The notes under the pieces were generated by a model. That model worked only from the letters and a program-made list of their open reading frames with translations. It did no database searches and was not told the origin of the DNA. From positions 1-64,000 of the forward strand of contig JAADFL010000193.1 in assembly GCA_013152945.1 (NCBI GenBank): DNA of 64,000 nt. The letters are read 5' to 3'. Both the position numbers and the translations under genes were made by a program. The stretch is from Deltaproteobacteria bacterium. GTDB lineage: Bacteria > Myxococcota_A > JAADFL01. Below, piece by piece: positions 54,038-63,644 of this stretch; the first letter of the stretch is position 1, and every line of letters begins with the position of its first letter.

Positions 54038-54997
54038 ATGCCCGTGACAATGCCCAAGATAGCATTCTTGTTTCCCGGCCAGGGCTCCCAGTCCGTGGGC
54101 GCGGGAAGACAGCTCTTCCAGGCTTCCGGTGAAACCAGGAGATTGTTGGAACTTGCTGACAAAATTTCAGGCTTGCCCATTACAGGGTACGTGCTCAAAG
54201 GGCCCATGGCTTCCCTGACCAGGACAGAGGTGCTTCAGCCGGCGATTACCGCCTTGAGTCTGGGGGCATTGCACTACCTGTCCCGGCTGGGGATCGAGCC
54301 GGCCGCTGCAGCAGGTCATTCACTCGGCGAGTACTCAGCCCTGGCATGTTGCAATGTCATCACCCCTGACCAGGCGATAGAGATTACGGCCATGCGTGGA
54401 AAACTCATGGCAGAGGCGTCGGAACAATCCAAGGGCGCGATGGTGGCCCTGATCAGCCGTAACATCATTGACCGAACAAGAGATCTCGTGCCGTTGAAAA
54501 TGCAGGACCTGGTGACTGTAGCCAACATAAACAGCCCTGACCAGGTGGTTATTTCGGGCCAGGCCACGGTTCTAGACGACTTGGTGAATAAAATAAAGTC
54601 AAGAGACAAGCAAATCAAGGCAGTGAGACTCAATGTCTCCGGCCCCTGGCACAGCCCGCTCATGTCCAGGGCTGCGGAAAAACTGGAAGTCTTTCTCCAC
54701 AAATTCGAGTTCAAGCCACCGTCCAAGAGACTTTTCTTGAATGTAACAGGCGATTCAATAGAAAACCCGGTGGAAATAAGAAAAGCGGTTGTCAAACAGC
54801 TCACATCCTCGATCAAATGGTTGAATCTCCAACAAGCCATGTTCAACCAGGGTTTTGAACACTTCATCGAAGTCGGCCCGGGTTCAGTCCTGAAAGGATT
54901 GCTAAGGCGTTCCCACCCTGAACCAGGCAAGATCCAGGCATGGTCGGGTTGTGAACCCGGAGCATTGAAAGCAATTTCAAGGCGCTTGCAAGGATAG
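54038..54997 (+). CDS. fabD: Malonyl-CoA:ACP transacylase
   Basis: The 319-residue enzyme loads malonyl groups on ACP. It shows FLFPGQGSQSVGAGRQLFQA, the catalytic serine in AAAGHSLGEYSALACC, and the C-terminal SGPWHSPLM and HFIEVGPGSVLKGLLRR. The ATG at 54038 is one base after the fabG stop and has GGAG nine bases upstream. It ends the ACP cluster. No ketosynthase or dehydratase follows, so elongation would need enzymes encoded elsewhere. Confidence 0.93.
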   Translation: MPVTMPKIAFLFPGQGSQSVGAGRQLFQASGETRRLLELADKISGLPITGYVLKGPMASLTRTEVLQPAITALSLGALHYLSRLGIEPAAAAGHSLGEYSALACCNVITPDQAIEITAMRGKLMAEASEQSKGAMVALISRNIIDRTRDLVPLKMQDLVTVANINSPDQVVISGQATVLDDLVNKIKSRDKQIKAVRLNVSGPWHSPLMSRAAEKLEVFLHKFEFKPPSKRLFLNVTGDSIENPVEIRKAVVKQLTSSIKWLNLQQAMFNQGFEHFIEVGPGSVLKGLLRRSHPEPGKIQAWSGCEPGALKAISRRLQG

Positions 54998-55000
54998 AGA

Positions 55001-55028
55001 GTAGGGGCGGTTCGCGAATCGCTCCTAC
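55001..55028. repeat. REP-like palindrome after fabD
   Basis: GTAGGGGCG and CGCTCCTAC are inverted with one G-T pair around a self-complementary TTCGCGAA core, giving a 28-base hairpin immediately after the fabD stop. It is similar in its right arm to the element at 25787-25838. It could also stop transcription, but there is no T tail. Confidence 0.65.
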
Positions 55029-55101
55029 GAGATCTACCACCGATTTCCCCTTGATATAATTAATAGTATTCGGCACGAGCCTTGTTGGCGCAACCCTCTT
55101 T

Positions 55102-55135
55102 GGGCGGGGAATGCGCGTGTGCATGCATCCCGCCC
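55102..55135. repeat. GC-rich hairpin in the fabD-GH31 gap
   Basis: GGGCGGG (55102-55108) and CCCGCCC (55129-55135) form a perfect stem whose loop contains ATGC and GCAT that can pair. Nothing else is evident in 54998-55221. Confidence 0.5.
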
Positions 55136-55221
55136 GCCCCCGGTTCTATGCCGGAAAAAAACTATCGCTAATGACTCAAAATTAATTAATATCATACATG
55201 CTTGGAAACAAGGGAGGCAAA

Positions 55222-57858
55222 ATGAAAACATGCATGGACAATAAAAGCCCTAATCGTTCTGATCCTGCGGTTACCAAGAAACTTATTTTCCAAATTTTGT
55301 TGCCGGCATGGCTTTTTGTTTGTTTCACGACTTCCTCGTGCAGCAACAATTCCGGCAACAACGGCGACGCGGATATCGACACGGACACGGATACGGATAC
55401 CGACGCGAACACGGACATGGTACTCGAAAACGGAGGATTCAGCATCAGGGTGAGCAGAAGCAAGTCTTCAATCTCCCTCGAAAGCCCGGAAAAGCCACTA
55501 TTGGTCTTCGAATCGAGCGGCATTCAACTCGGCCGGGTAAGAAAAGTCACTGACAACACGAGCTACGACCCTTGGCCCCTCAAGGCATCCCCGGACGAAT
55601 TGATAGCGCCGTACACACCACCCAAGGGCCTTGCATGGCTCGCTGCGAAAGACATCATACCCGCTGATAAGCGAGACAGGTCGGCAAGCGTGCAACTCTC
55701 TTTCGACGGCGGGATCCGCGCCGACCTGGAAATCTCCATGAACGAGGAGCAAGGCAGTTTCACCCTGGACCTCGTGCCCAAGGATGGCTTTGACAACGTG
55801 GCGTACTTCAGGTTGAAACCCAGGTGCGATCCCGCGGAGGGGCTGTACGGCCTTGGAGGTCACCTGGATGATGTCAACCACAGGGGCAGGGTACGGGCAA
55901 TGCAACTCGAAATGGATGCATCCGTGGAAAGCGGGTACAACGAAATACACGTACCCGTCCCCTTGCTAATCGGAACCACTGGATGGGGAATCTTTGTGGA
56001 GAGCCTGTATCCCGGTGTGTTCGGCGTGGCAGACAGGCAAGACGACGTGATAGACATAATCTATGGCACGGGAACCGCATCGAACAAGGGTATCCGGTTT
56101 CACCTGTTCTCTGCGGATGACCCCCTGGATATAACAAATCAGTATTACAAAATAACAGGATATCCAAAGCTGCCCGCCCCCTGGGCCCTCGGACCCTGGG
56201 TCTGGCGCGACGAGGTCAAAGACCAGGAGCAGGTCTTGTCCGACATCACCACAATGAGAAATCTCGACCTGGCATGTTCGGGTTACTGGATAGACCGGCC
56301 TTATGCAAGCGGAGTCAACAGCTTTGATTTCGATCCCGCGATGTTCGATGATCCGCAAGCCATGATCGACCAGGCTCACAACCTGGGATACAGGATGGCA
56401 TTGTGGCATACCCCCTACCTGGACAAGAATGATCCCAGCGTCGCTGATTTGAGGAAAATCGCAGACGAGAACAACTACTTCCCGCCTGTTCATGGTATCA
56501 CATCCAAGTGGGGCGCACCCATCGACCTGACCAACCCGGATGCCTATTCATGGTGGCAGACATTGATAGACAGGTACACCGATATGGGAATCGAAGGCTT
56601 CAAGCTGGATTATGCTGAAGAAGTGGTCCTGGGTTTGCCCGGGGCAAGAAACAAGTGGGAGTTCTTCGACAAGAGCGACGAGCGTACCATGAACCACGTG
56701 TACCAGAAATTGTATCACAGGGTGTACGCAGAGAAACTTCCAAATGACGGCGGCTTCCTTCTCTGCAGGACTGGAATGTACGGCGACCAGGTAAACGGAA
56801 CAATAATCTGGCCCGGTGACCTTGATGCAACCATGACCGAGAGGGGCGAACCGTTTACCGAGCATGGCGGCCAAAAAGTCGATTCCGGAGTGGGAGGTTT
56901 GCCTGCTTCCCTGCTCTACGGCCTGTCCCTGGGCGTGTCCGGCTTCCCCTTTTACGGCTCCGACACCGGTGGTTACAGGAGTTCACCTCCTGACAAGGAA
57001 ACGTTCATGAGGTGGTTCGAACAGACCGCACTTTCGTCGGTAATGCAGATCGGGACAAGCAGCAATGACGTGGCATGGGAGTTCACCAAGGATAACGGAT
57101 TCGACCAGGAGGTTCTTGACAACTACAGAATATACGTCAGGTTGCACTTGAGGCTCTTTCCATACGAGTGGACCTTGGCCAACAACATGTTGAAAGACGG
57201 CAGGCCCATAGAGCGCCCCTTGGGCATGCAGTACCCGGAAATGGGTGTCCATCCTAAATACACGTACATGTTCGGTGACGATCTCCTGGTCTCTCCGGTG
57301 GTGAAAAAGGGCGCCACGCAAAAAGACGTTTTCTTTCCCGAAGGCTCGTGGATAGACTGGTGGAACGGCAAGACCTTTCAGCAAGGAGAACGAACCGTCG
57401 ATGCACCGCTCGACAAGCTTCCATTGTTCATAAGGATCGGAGCGCTTGTCCCCATGCTCAGGCCGACCATAGACACCCTTGCGCCAACAACGGAACCCGG
57501 CAAGGTGGACTCGTACGTCACGGATCCCGGTATACTCTATGTTCGTGTTGCAGCCGGAGCAGATGGCTCCTTCACTGTCTTCGATGAAACAAAACTCTCC
57601 CAGAAAAAAAATACATCAGGCATGGAAATCGGGGCCCAACCAGGCTCAAAATTCAAAAAAGGTTTTTGGTTCGAGATAATGGGGCTCGGTTCAAAGGTCC
57701 CGAAGACCGTGTCCGACAACAGCGAATCCCTTAAAAAGGCAGCGGACATCGATAGCCTCGGATCATCCGAATCCGGCTGGTTCCTGGAAACCGAAAGAAG
57801 CGGCGTGCTCCATGTCAAGGTTGCAGCCGGCAAACACCAAATCGAGATCAGATATTGA
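55222..57858 (+). CDS. GH31-family glycosidase lipoprotein
   Basis: The 878-residue protein starts MKTCMDNKSPNRSDP and has a lipoprotein signal ending TTSSC, an Asp/Thr linker (DADIDTDTDTDTDANTD), an N-terminal beta domain, a TIM barrel with the GH31 nucleophile region GIEGFKLDYAEEVVLG and the acid/base region IIWPGDLDATM, and a C-terminal beta domain. It should cleave alpha-linked glucosides, xylosides or related glycans at the cell surface. The ATG at 55222 has GGGAGG four to five bases upstream; the frame opens eight codons earlier. Specificity cannot be stated. Confidence 0.88.
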   Translation: MKTCMDNKSPNRSDPAVTKKLIFQILLPAWLFVCFTTSSCSNNSGNNGDADIDTDTDTDTDANTDMVLENGGFSIRVSRSKSSISLESPEKPLLVFESSGIQLGRVRKVTDNTSYDPWPLKASPDELIAPYTPPKGLAWLAAKDIIPADKRDRSASVQLSFDGGIRADLEISMNEEQGSFTLDLVPKDGFDNVAYFRLKPRCDPAEGLYGLGGHLDDVNHRGRVRAMQLEMDASVESGYNEIHVPVPLLIGTTGWGIFVESLYPGVFGVADRQDDVIDIIYGTGTASNKGIRFHLFSADDPLDITNQYYKITGYPKLPAPWALGPWVWRDEVKDQEQVLSDITTMRNLDLACSGYWIDRPYASGVNSFDFDPAMFDDPQAMIDQAHNLGYRMALWHTPYLDKNDPSVADLRKIADENNYFPPVHGITSKWGAPIDLTNPDAYSWWQTLIDRYTDMGIEGFKLDYAEEVVLGLPGARNKWEFFDKSDERTMNHVYQKLYHRVYAEKLPNDGGFLLCRTGMYGDQVNGTIIWPGDLDATMTERGEPFTEHGGQKVDSGVGGLPASLLYGLSLGVSGFPFYGSDTGGYRSSPPDKETFMRWFEQTALSSVMQIGTSSNDVAWEFTKDNGFDQEVLDNYRIYVRLHLRLFPYEWTLANNMLKDGRPIERPLGMQYPEMGVHPKYTYMFGDDLLVSPVVKKGATQKDVFFPEGSWIDWWNGKTFQQGERTVDAPLDKLPLFIRIGALVPMLRPTIDTLAPTTEPGKVDSYVTDPGILYVRVAAGADGSFTVFDETKLSQKKNTSGMEIGAQPGSKFKKGFWFEIMGLGSKVPKTVSDNSESLKKAADIDSLGSSESGWFLETERSGVLHVKVAAGKHQIEIRY

Positions 57859-57907
57859 AAGCATAGCTTTCGGTACGGGACACCTAAAGGAAATTGGAGG
57901 TAATTTC

Positions 57908-59077
57908 GTGAGACTGAAAAGAACTTGTGGTTCAATACCTTGTTTCCGCCTCGCTGCAGGTCTGGCACTCGCATCAGGTGTTTTGGCCCTGCTTCCCGTC
58001 ACGGCTCTTGCCGAAGAGAAAAAGAGCATAGAGGAACGCTTGCTTGAAGACATGCAGGATAAGCAGGTCAAGACATGGAAGGAATTCCTTGAAAAACATT
58101 CGGGAACATGCATAGGCAAGAAAGAATTGATACTTCAGCCTGAGGTGCATGAAATCGGAAACAAGAAATACAGGTATTCCGGGTATAGAATAGACGTGTT
58201 GTCCGAAAGCCTGGACAAGGATCACAGGGCGATCCTTGGAGTAATGGCGGCGACAAAAAATTTCCTGCCTGAAACAAGAGAAAATATCAAGGCCCTGGCA
58301 GAAAAATTCAAGGCTGCAAAGGTGGACGCCATATTGGTTGTCGGTGACCTGGCCTATGTCGGCAAGGAGATAGAAGATATACTAATGTTCCTCGCCGACC
58401 ATGCAGGCGATATTCCGATCCTGGTGGTAATCGGAAATGCAGAAAGCCGGGGGCCTTATGGCAGGGCTTTGAGAAATGCAGGAAAGAAAAAAGTGAACAT
58501 CATCAATCTCAATATAGTGAGGTTGTTCAACGGAGACGATTTTTCTCTCGTCTCACTGCCCGGCTACTATGACAGACGCTTTGTACAGGGACGCGGATCC
58601 TGCGTATATCGCAAGCAGCAAGTTCGCGGGCTCGGGGAATTCGTAAAGGAGGCAAAGGGCCCGGTTGTGCTTGTGTCACACGGACCACCCAGAACGAACC
58701 TTGGAAAGAAAGGCATAGACGCCACGCCGGACGGAAAAAATGTCGGTGACCCGGAAATGACAAGGATAATTAAAAAACTGAAAATAGACTTCGGCACCTT
58801 CAGCCATATACTCGAGGCAGGCGGCAAGGGCGTCAGCCTTGCAAGAAACCGGGCTGTGAGGCCGGGTCGCTGGTCCAATGACTTGTTCGTGAATGCCGGG
58901 GCCGTCAATGCCCTGGATTGGAACATGAACGGCGGATGGACCAGCCAGGGAATGGGCATGATCGTAACCATCGACAAGGATGGTAGAAGCCATAAGGGAC
59001 ATGTTTACAAGGCAAAGTTCGAATTGATCAAGCTCAAGCGCAAGGAAATCGACTATGACGATGAAGATGATTACTGA
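57908..59077 (+). CDS. Secreted metallophosphoesterase-like protein
   Basis: The 389-residue protein has a signal peptide (hydrophobic stretch ending LLPVTALAEE) and calcineurin-like motifs: VVGDLAYVGKEI, VVIGNAESRGP in place of GNHE, and VLVSHGPPRTN. The metal site is partly altered and an N-terminal DxH is not evident, so activity is uncertain. The GTG at 57908 is used because GGAGG is seven bases upstream; the frame is open from 57812. It follows the GH31 gene by 49 bases. The C-terminus is acidic (YDDEDDY). Confidence 0.72.
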   Translation: MRLKRTCGSIPCFRLAAGLALASGVLALLPVTALAEEKKSIEERLLEDMQDKQVKTWKEFLEKHSGTCIGKKELILQPEVHEIGNKKYRYSGYRIDVLSESLDKDHRAILGVMAATKNFLPETRENIKALAEKFKAAKVDAILVVGDLAYVGKEIEDILMFLADHAGDIPILVVIGNAESRGPYGRALRNAGKKKVNIINLNIVRLFNGDDFSLVSLPGYYDRRFVQGRGSCVYRKQQVRGLGEFVKEAKGPVVLVSHGPPRTNLGKKGIDATPDGKNVGDPEMTRIIKKLKIDFGTFSHILEAGGKGVSLARNRAVRPGRWSNDLFVNAGAVNALDWNMNGGWTSQGMGMIVTIDKDGRSHKGHVYKAKFELIKLKRKEIDYDDEDDY

Positions 59078-59287
59078 CGGGTAAGAGGGTGGCAGCATAC
59101 CTGAATCCCCTCTGCCTGCTTCACAGGCGAAACAGGACCTTGGGACATTTTTTTGACCAATCCAACTCCTATATTTCCAACACGGGCTTGCAGAACACCC
59201 GGACATGGGGAGTTGCCAAAAAGGGTAGCTTATAAAAAACAAAAGAATCTTGGATTTCAGGTTTCAAGCTTGATGCCCTTCCTACTC

Positions 59288-62200
59288 CTACTTGATCTTC
59301 AACTTGAAGCCGTCCAGTTCCACCCCGGCGTTTTTCTGGTCCTCCTGCAACAATTTTTCAGGATTCTCATACAACTGCATCGGCGTAGTCGGGTACAGTC
59401 TCACATCATTCTTGTCGCCGATGGCAAATCTCTCCCCATCCGGTGAAAAACGTGCAGCGATCACATTCATCCTGGCCCTGACCACCAACAATGGCCAGCC
59501 GGTCAAAACATCCCACAAGATAACGCGCCCGTCATCGCTGGTCGAAAGCAATTCTTTTCCATCCGGAGAGAATTCAAGGTTGTTTACCCACTGCCGGTGA
59601 CCCTTGAGCCTCCTTAAAATGGTCCCCTTCTTGAAATCCCACAATATGATGGTTCTATCCCTGCCGGAGGTCGCAAGGTACTTGCCGTCCCGGGATACCG
59701 CTACACCCGACACCCAATCCGTATGACCCTTGAACTCTTTTAAAACCCTGTCCTCTTTGATGCCCCACATTACGGCCTTGTCGTCAGAGCCCGAGATGAC
59801 CAGGCGTTTCGAATCCGGTGTGAAATCGACCTGCCAAACCCTTACGCCCTTGCGTTCCATGGTATTTAAAATACGGCCTGTCTCGGCATCTCTCAGAATA
59901 ATCTTACCGCTCAAGTCACTCGTAACCAGGTACCTGCCGTCCGAAGAGTACTCCACCCAGAACACGGTCTCATCATGGCCCTTCAACGATGCAGTAACAG
60001 TACCATTCTTGATGTCGATCAGATGGGTCAACCTGTCGAAACCGGATGTTGCGGCATGCCGGCCGTCGGGTGACACTGCAATACAGGTAAGCATTTTCTC
60101 GCTCACCCGTAGCACATGTTCCACCTTACCTGTATATACATCCCAGATTCGGACCGTCCCATCAAAACCTGCACCCACGATCTTCTTACCATCCGGCGTA
60201 AAATCCAGACCCCAAACCTGGTCCTTGAACCCGGTGAAGACCGTTTTATCCCGCCCATGCTTCACCCGCCAAATCTTCACGCTCTTGTCTTCGCTAACCG
60301 TGGCCAACCTGGAGACATCAGGAGAAAAGTACGCTCCCCATACACTGCCGTTGTGACCTGCTATTACCTGTAACAAACTTCCTGTTTCCGCCTGCCATAT
60401 GCCGACCTTCCTGTCCATGCCGGCGGAAACCAGGAACCGGCCATCACTCGAAAACCTGACTCCGAACACAATGTCCTTGTGTTTCTTGAAGTGCCAGGCA
60501 GGTTTCATCGACCCGATATCGAACACCCAGACACTTCCGTCACCGCAAGCAACGGCCAGAAGTTTTTGGTCCCTCGAAACATCCACGCTCCATATCGAAC
60601 CTTTCGGGCCTTTCAATGAAGCGTCTACTTTCCCTGAGGCCATATCCCAAAACCTGATTGTCCTGTCCCTGCCCGCAGAGATTAATATCTTTCCATTGTG
60701 CAGGAAAATAACATCATAAATAGGAACCGAAGAAAAATTCTCATTCAAGACTTCCGAGCCGTCCGAAATTTTCCAGGCCCTTACAAAGCCGTCATCACAA
60801 GCTGCTGCAAGGATACGGCCGTCATTCGAAAAGGCCAGGTTCCATATCCTCTTGCTCTTCTTTACCAATTCACGTGCTATTTTCTTCTTTCTTGCATCCC
60901 ACAACACCACCCGGCCGGTCGAGCTTCCTGTTGCAATGTACTTGCCGTCAGGAGAAAACCTGACAGCCCAAATAACACCTGACGGCTCGTCCAGTGCCTC
61001 GGCTTTGTGCAGTCCATCCATCTTTTCAGTGTCGAACAGGAGCAGTTTCCCATCGTAACTTCCAGCCGCAAACAACCTGCCGTCAGGAGAAAATGAACCT
61101 GTTGACGGTGAATATACCGTATCGAAAGATGTCTGAAATCCTTCCACGGGCCGGGTCTTTGATTCCATTTCCCAAAACGCCGCCTCTGCCAGAAGCTTCA
61201 TGCTCTCAGGCCGCCTATGAATGAACCTCCTCGAAAAATAAGGCCCTACGGCGTTCGCAGGATTCCTCAAGAGAGCGGCAGAGGCAAAGACAGCCGCATC
61301 CAGGAACCTCTTTTCCCGGCTCAATGTGCTCGCTTTTTCATTCAACGCCTCTGCAATGTGGAAGTTTGCCTCGCGGTTGGCTTCAGCTTCGGATTTATAC
61401 GCTATTGTTATGAAAACAATAGCGAGCAACAAGCTCACGAGAGCCGCGCCGGATGACAACATGAGCACCTTGTGTCTCCCGGCAAAACGCTTGATTATTT
61501 CCGGTTTACTGTAATGGTAGGCCATTACACGCGCGCCTTGCTGGAAAGCTTGAACATCCCGGGCCAACCCGCCGGCCGAGGCATACCGCTTGTTCCGTTC
61601 CCTTTGAAGGGCCTTATGAGCGATAGCCGCGAGTTCTTCCGGAGCCTCGGGGACAATATGGTTGACTGGTATTATCCTGCCCTTCCTCACCTTTTCCAGA
61701 ACCTCCGAAGGGCTGTTGCCTGAGAAAGGCCTCAAACCTGTCAACAGCTCGTACAGGACGGCTCCCAAGCTCCATACGTCCGACCGCTCGTCCACCTTGT
61801 CCACGAGACCCCGGGCCTGCTCCGGGCTCATGTACGCTGGAGTTCCGATAGTAGTACCATCAACTGTTCCGGTAGCATCCATGCCCTCCATAGAGGTGAT
61901 GTCCCTGCTTAGTTTCACCCCCCTTAAGTCCTTTTCTCCCTTGACCTTGGCCACGCCCCAATCGAGCAACATGGTTTCCCCGAATTCTCCGACCATGACG
62001 TTCGCGGGTTTGATGTCCCTATGAATCACCCCCCGGTCATGTGCATAGGCGACCGCATTACACAAATCGATAAAATGGTCCAGGTATACGAGCCGTTCCC
62101 CAAGCGTCTTACATGACTTCAGCACCTCGGAAAAGGTGCGGCCCTTGACCATTTTCATCGTGTAGAACAAAGTTCCGTCTTTGCGGATACCAAGGTCGTG

Positions 62201-62551
62201 GACAGGAACGATATTGGGATGCTCGAGCTGCGCGGTTACCTTTGCCTCCCTTAAAAACCTGGCTATTGTCTCGGATGTCCCACTCATCCTGGAGGCGGAA
62301 TCGAGAGGCGAATCGCTGTCGATGGACAGGTACTTCAAAGCTACCTTCCTGCCAAGGTTGTTGTCGAACAATTCAACGACCCTTCCGAGGGCGCCACGAC
62401 CGAGTTCATCGGCTTCATCCAACGTCAGAGATTCTGCCGAGGCACCGGATTCGCTTGAATATCTTTCACCTGAGTCCACGGTGATGCTCTTTCCTTGTTC
62501 ACCGGCCAAGGACAGCAGGCCCGGATGATTTTGGTCGGTAGGATCAGCCAA
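59288..62551 (-). CDS. Ser/Thr protein kinase with 14 WD40 repeats
   Basis: The product of about 1087 residues has an N-terminal Hanks kinase (GRGALGRVVELFDNNLGRKV; HRDIKPANVMVGEFGETMLL; WGVAK; GTPAYMSPEQARG), one TM helix (VLMLSSGAALVSLLLAIVFI), a helical segment, and fourteen WD40 repeats ending in patterns such as DGRVILWDVLT. Kinase motifs Lys, HRD and the metal Asp (in LLDWGVAK) are intact. The WD40 part would be extracytoplasmic. I place the start at a TTG at 62551 because GGAGG precedes it; the frame is open to 62641. It is divergent from the glycerophosphodiesterase gene. Confidence 0.88.
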   Translation of the reverse strand: MADPTDQNHPGLLSLAGEQGKSITVDSGERYSSESGASAESLTLDEADELGRGALGRVVELFDNNLGRKVALKYLSIDSDSPLDSASRMSGTSETIARFLREAKVTAQLEHPNIVPVHDLGIRKDGTLFYTMKMVKGRTFSEVLKSCKTLGERLVYLDHFIDLCNAVAYAHDRGVIHRDIKPANVMVGEFGETMLLDWGVAKVKGEKDLRGVKLSRDITSMEGMDATGTVDGTTIGTPAYMSPEQARGLVDKVDERSDVWSLGAVLYELLTGLRPFSGNSPSEVLEKVRKGRIIPVNHIVPEAPEELAAIAHKALQRERNKRYASAGGLARDVQAFQQGARVMAYHYSKPEIIKRFAGRHKVLMLSSGAALVSLLLAIVFITIAYKSEAEANREANFHIAEALNEKASTLSREKRFLDAAVFASAALLRNPANAVGPYFSRRFIHRRPESMKLLAEAAFWEMESKTRPVEGFQTSFDTVYSPSTGSFSPDGRLFAAGSYDGKLLLFDTEKMDGLHKAEALDEPSGVIWAVRFSPDGKYIATGSSTGRVVLWDARKKKIARELVKKSKRIWNLAFSNDGRILAAACDDGFVRAWKISDGSEVLNENFSSVPIYDVIFLHNGKILISAGRDRTIRFWDMASGKVDASLKGPKGSIWSVDVSRDQKLLAVACGDGSVWVFDIGSMKPAWHFKKHKDIVFGVRFSSDGRFLVSAGMDRKVGIWQAETGSLLQVIAGHNGSVWGAYFSPDVSRLATVSEDKSVKIWRVKHGRDKTVFTGFKDQVWGLDFTPDGKKIVGAGFDGTVRIWDVYTGKVEHVLRVSEKMLTCIAVSPDGRHAATSGFDRLTHLIDIKNGTVTASLKGHDETVFWVEYSSDGRYLVTSDLSGKIILRDAETGRILNTMERKGVRVWQVDFTPDSKRLVISGSDDKAVMWGIKEDRVLKEFKGHTDWVSGVAVSRDGKYLATSGRDRTIILWDFKKGTILRRLKGHRQWVNNLEFSPDGKELLSTSDDGRVILWDVLTGWPLLVVRARMNVIAARFSPDGERFAIGDKNDVRLYPTTPMQLYENPEKLLQEDQKNAGVELDGFKLKIK

Positions 62552-62573
62552 TCTTCCCTCCAATAATTCAATA

Positions 62574-62602
62574 TTGAAGCTGCATCTCCAAAGCGCTATC
62601 AA
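62574..62602 (+). promoter_or_regulatory. Candidate promoter of the glycerophosphodiesterase gene
   Basis: TTGAAG (62574-62579) and TATCAA (62597-62602) are 17 bases apart in the divergent gap, 63 bases before the ATG at 62666. Confidence 0.4.
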
Positions 62603-62665
62603 ACGTAACATTAACATGCTAGAAAAGTAAGCGTGTTTCAAGACTGGAAAGGTTCGGAGGTAAGC

Positions 62666-63583
62666 ATGTCAAACAAAGTCGAAAAACCATCGGCTATTCT
62701 TGGCTTGGCTCTTTCAGCATTATTCATTTCATCCTGCGGGGGTTCACCCGGCTCCAAAAACCAGGGCACAGGGACACTCCGTTGTCTCCTCGATAGGACG
62801 TGTCACACCATCATGGTTTCATCGCACCGTGGATATCACAAGTACTACCCTGAAAACTCTATTGCAGGGCTGAAGGCAGCGGCCAAGGTTGGGGCACAGT
62901 TCGTTGAACTCGATGTTCGGCATACGAGCGACGATGTACTGGTGCTGATGCATGATTCTTCCCTGGATCGCACCACTGACGGCACGGGCCAAGTCAGTGA
63001 TCACACCTTGGCGGAAATACAAAAACTCACCTTGAAGGGATGCGATCCAAATGACCCTGATACTTGCCGTATTCCAACACTAGAGGAAGAAATGGAAACT
63101 GCACGGCAACTCGGGATGATGTTATATCTGGATCAAAAAACAGACCGCACAGATCTGATCGTGGACCTGATACGAAAAGGTGATTTTTTCGATGTGAGCC
63201 TGGCATACGGGGACCTATCCAAGGTAACCGACGAATACAACCAGGAGCCGAAACTCACGGTCATGCCGTCAGTAACAAACGAAACAGAGTTCGAGCAGGC
63301 ATTGACCTCGATAGACGATTTGTACATTGTCGAGATCGGCCTGGTGGAAGCAGCCCCGGAACTCGCATCCAAGATCCATGAAGCCGGTGTCAAAGTCCAA
63401 CAGGACATGCTGGGCACGAGTGACATCCGGGCCGCCCTCGGCGACTATTCAGGCTGGAAAAAGATGATTGAAACCGGTGTGGATCTGCCGCAGACAGACT
63501 TGCCGAACCTCATGGTCCCTGCAGTGCAGAAATACAACGAAAGCGGTGAATTCCCGGATAAAGGCCCGCCTGATTCAATGTAA
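62666..63583 (+). CDS. Glycerophosphodiester phosphodiesterase lipoprotein
   Basis: The 305-residue protein has a lipoprotein signal ending ALFISSCGGSPG and a GDPD TIM barrel with the catalytic His in SSHRGYHKYYPENS, the ELD metal motif in FVELDVRHTSDDVLVLMHDS and a downstream acidic YLDQKT. It should hydrolyse glycerophosphodiesters to glycerol-3-phosphate outside the cytoplasm. The ATG at 62666 (MSNKVEK) has GGAGG a few bases upstream; the frame opens eleven codons earlier. It is divergent from the kinase gene and is followed by the 6S-like RNA. Confidence 0.9.
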   Translation: MSNKVEKPSAILGLALSALFISSCGGSPGSKNQGTGTLRCLLDRTCHTIMVSSHRGYHKYYPENSIAGLKAAAKVGAQFVELDVRHTSDDVLVLMHDSSLDRTTDGTGQVSDHTLAEIQKLTLKGCDPNDPDTCRIPTLEEEMETARQLGMMLYLDQKTDRTDLIVDLIRKGDFFDVSLAYGDLSKVTDEYNQEPKLTVMPSVTNETEFEQALTSIDDLYIVEIGLVEAAPELASKIHEAGVKVQQDMLGTSDIRAALGDYSGWKKMIETGVDLPQTDLPNLMVPAVQKYNESGEFPDKGPPDSM

Positions 63584-63609
63584 CGAAATACCTTTGTTTT
63601 ATAACTGCA

Positions 63610-63640
63610 TTGACAGCCGTACCCGTGTGTGAGAACTTAA
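63610..63640 (+). promoter_or_regulatory. Promoter of the 6S-like RNA
   Basis: A perfect TTGACA (63610-63615) precedes an AACTTAAAA -10 region at about 63634-63640, just upstream of the folded RNA. The -10 match is weak. Confidence 0.45.
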
Positions 63641-63644
63641 AAAC

